A stretch of DNA of 64,000 bases from contig NZ_VAWE01000001.1 of NCBI RefSeq assembly GCF_005795905.1, positions 7,381,501 through 7,445,500 on the forward strand, read 5' to 3'. Below are positions 62,349 to 64,000 of this stretch, in pieces. A model generated the notes under the pieces. That model was given only the letters and a program-made list of their open reading frames with translations. It was not told the DNA's origin and ran no database searches. A program made the translations under genes and the position numbers. This DNA is from Streptomyces marianii. Lineage in GTDB: Bacteria > Actinomycetota > Actinomycetes > Streptomycetales > Streptomycetaceae. Every line of letters begins with the position of its first letter. Within the stretch, counting starts at the first letter, position 1.

Positions 62349-63779
62349 ATGCCGGAAGATGCGCCGCTGAACAGCGGCGCTCCCGACCAGATCCCGCAGG
62401 GGGCCTGGTCGCGGGTATCGGGGATGCAGGCCAAGCTTCACCGTTGGGCGGCGGCCGATCCCGGCCGCAGGTTCGACGACCTGTTCAACTTCGTGCACGA
62501 CCCGGCGACGCTGCTGGTGGCGTTCGACCGGGTCGCGGGAAACAAGGGGGCGCGCACTCCCGGCGTCGACGGCCTCACGGTCACCGACGTCGAGGACAGT
62601 GTTGGCGTCCCGAGGTTCCTGGACGACCTGCGGACGTCCCTGAAGGAGGGGACGTTCCGGCCGCTGCCGGTGCGGGAACGCAAGATCCCCAAGCCGGGCG
62701 GGTCGGGAAAGATCCGCAGCCTCGGCATTCCCACCGTGGCTGACCGGATCGTCCAGGCGGCGCTGAAGCTGGTGCTGGAACCCATCTTCGAGGCCGACTT
62801 CGAGCCGGTCTCCTATGGGTTTCGGCCCAAGCGGCGGGCCCAGGACGCGATCGCTGAGATCCACTACTTCGGCACCCGCGGCTACCGCTGGGTGCTGGAT
62901 GCGGACATCGAGGCGGCCTTCGACAACGTCTCGCATGCGGCCCTGATGGGCCGGGTGCGGCTGCGGGTGAAGGACAAACGCGTGCTGGCGCTGGTCAAGG
63001 CGTTCCTCAAGGCCGGGATCCTCACCGAACTCGGCGACTTCGAGGACACCCACACCGGCACGCCGCAAGGCGGCATCCTCTCCCCGCTGATCTTCAACGT
63101 GGTGATGTCGGTGCTCGATGAGCACCTGCACGGACCGTGGAAGGACGGCGGGAGCATGTCGACCGAGAGCCGACGCGCCTACCGGCGCCGCAAGGGGTCA
63201 CCGACGTGGCGGCTGGTCCGCTACTGCGATGACTTCGTCGTTGTCGTCCACGGCGACCGCAACGACGTGCTGGCGCTGCGCGAAGACGTCGCCGCTGTGC
63301 TCGCCCCCATGGGCCTTCGCCTCTCGCAGGCCAAGACCCAGGTGGTGCACATGAGCGACGGGTTCGACTTCCTGGGGTTCCACATCCAGTGGCGCCGCAA
63401 GCGGGGAACGAACAAGTGGCACGTCTACACCTTCATCGCCGACCGGCCCATCCGGTCGCTGAAGGCCAAGATCCGTGCCCTGACACACAGGACGTCGCAG
63501 CAGGATCTGGAACACGTGCTGACCAGAATCAACCAGGTCATGCACGGCTGGGCCAACTACTTCAGGCACGCTGTCGCGAAAAGCACCTTCAGTATGCTGG
63601 ACAACTTCGCCTGGTGGCGAATCATCCGCATGCTGATGGAGCGGCACCACTGGAGATGGAAGGACGTCCGCCGACGGCTCACCACGCCCACCGGGCGCTG
63701 GAAGCCAGTCACCGGCGGACAGGTCGAACTGCGGAAAATCCCCCGCGATCCCCATCACCCGGTATCGCTACCGCAGTAG
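62349..63779 (+). CDS. ltrA: Group II intron reverse transcriptase/maturase
   Basis: This 476-residue protein has the reverse transcriptase blocks ARTPGVDGLTV, KPGGSGKIRSLGIPTVADRI, SYGFRPKRRAQDAI, VLDADIEAAFDNVSH, GTPQGGILSPLIFN and the YCDDFVVVVHG active site with two Asp. The maturase (X) region has GWANYFRHAV. It has no C-terminal HNH endonuclease. It splices and mobilises the intron that carries it. Start ATG 62349 behind GGAAGGAG; the frame is intact, so the element could be active. Confidence 0.95.
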   Translation: MPEDAPLNSGAPDQIPQGAWSRVSGMQAKLHRWAAADPGRRFDDLFNFVHDPATLLVAFDRVAGNKGARTPGVDGLTVTDVEDSVGVPRFLDDLRTSLKEGTFRPLPVRERKIPKPGGSGKIRSLGIPTVADRIVQAALKLVLEPIFEADFEPVSYGFRPKRRAQDAIAEIHYFGTRGYRWVLDADIEAAFDNVSHAALMGRVRLRVKDKRVLALVKAFLKAGILTELGDFEDTHTGTPQGGILSPLIFNVVMSVLDEHLHGPWKDGGSMSTESRRAYRRRKGSPTWRLVRYCDDFVVVVHGDRNDVLALREDVAAVLAPMGLRLSQAKTQVVHMSDGFDFLGFHIQWRRKRGTNKWHVYTFIADRPIRSLKAKIRALTHRTSQQDLEHVLTRINQVMHGWANYFRHAVAKSTFSMLDNFAWWRIIRMLMERHHWRWKDVRRRLTTPTGRWKPVTGGQVELRKIPRDPHHPVSLPQ

Positions 63780-63832
63780 CACGATCCCCAACCCCTGGAT
63801 CCCCAACCACACCTGACGGCAGAGACCGTGGA

Positions 63833-63866
63833 GAGCCCGTTACGGAGAGATCCGTACGGCGGGTTC
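63833..63866 (+). ncRNA. Group II intron domain V
   Basis: A 34-nt hairpin GAGCCCGTTACG...GGCGGGTTC with a GAGA tetraloop, the catalytic core of the ribozyme, lies 53 bases after the maturase stop. Confidence 0.85.
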
Positions 63867-64000
63867 GGCGAGGGGCTCGGGGAAACGGACCGGGAGCAAT
63901 CCCGGAACCGCGCCCCGGGCCTACTCAACTGCATCTCGTCAGGCGCGCTGACTGTTCGTCACGGTGTGTGATGTGTATGGCGGGACTGGCCCCCGGACGC

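Larger units (their letters stand above)
61759..63929 (+). mobile_element. Full-length group II intron, about 2171 bp
   Basis: The 5' end matches the consensus GTGCGCC at 61759. A structured region follows, then an intron-encoded protein (62349-63779), domain V at 63833-63866, a domain VI-like stem, and a 3' end CTACTCAAC at 63921-63929. It is inserted 56 bp after the orphan immunity gene. The exact 5' and 3' boundaries are inferred from consensus. Confidence 0.8.

Noticed and set aside
1..64000. tRNA, rRNA and CRISPR loci
   Set aside because: No tRNA-like cloverleaf, rRNA segment or spaced repeat array was noticed in reading both strands, though weak tRNAs could be missed without a covariance search.

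Overview
The window is actinobacterial and almost certainly from a Streptomyces chromosome. GC is very high with a strong third-position GC bias, GTG and TTG starts are common, and the families are typical of the genus: a divergent third EF-Tu, an ECF41 sigma factor, ROK and GntR sugar regulators, a DasR-type operator, and a secreted RHS protein with partner genes.

Region 1 (1-19,400) is ordinary chromosomal backbone. It has the 3' end of an AlkD-like gene, tuf3, a patatin-like lipase, a spermidine-synthase-like protein, an MFS exporter, a thioesterase, a DedA protein, a gamma-carbonic-anhydrase-like protein, a small CsbD protein at 9,141, an FUSC-type membrane protein, a hexapeptide acetyltransferase, an EamA transporter divergent from an XRE-cupin regulator, an IS481 remnant, a CoA-binding protein, a YigZ protein and the sbcDC nuclease pair.

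Region 2 (19,774-22,280) is a 2.5-kb IS5/ISL2-like element with 19-bp perfect terminal repeats and a 3-bp ACT target duplication. It carries a transposase, a small coiled-coil gene broken by a stop codon, and an EF-hand calcium-binding protein as apparent cargo.

Region 3 (22,600-42,418) is backbone and metabolic islands: a DUF885 protein; an Lrp regulator divergent from a Cys/Met-metabolism PLP enzyme; a TM-ACT-GNAT fusion; a Rieske oxygenase divergent from a PECR-like reductase and enoyl-CoA hydratase with paired operator-like sites; a hydrolase; an ECF41 sigma factor; a GntR regulator with a DasR-type promoter converging on a ROK regulator; a two-component system divergent from an ABC exporter; then mug and purB.

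Region 4 (42,473-64,000) is the accessory and most interesting part. A decayed group II intron 3' end lies upstream of a three-gene secreted-protein operon: an FG-GAP protein, a LamG protein, and a 2,303-residue RHS/HINT polymorphic toxin followed by its candidate immunity gene. Downstream is a second, displaced toxin tip with its own candidate immunity gene. The two modules are separated by two ISAs1-family elements with an IS1182-family element between them. The second immunity gene is followed by a full-length group II intron. The arrangement is an RHS locus with an orphan rhsCT/immunity module. Its association with ISAs1-family elements parallels the H-repeats of enterobacterial Rhs elements.
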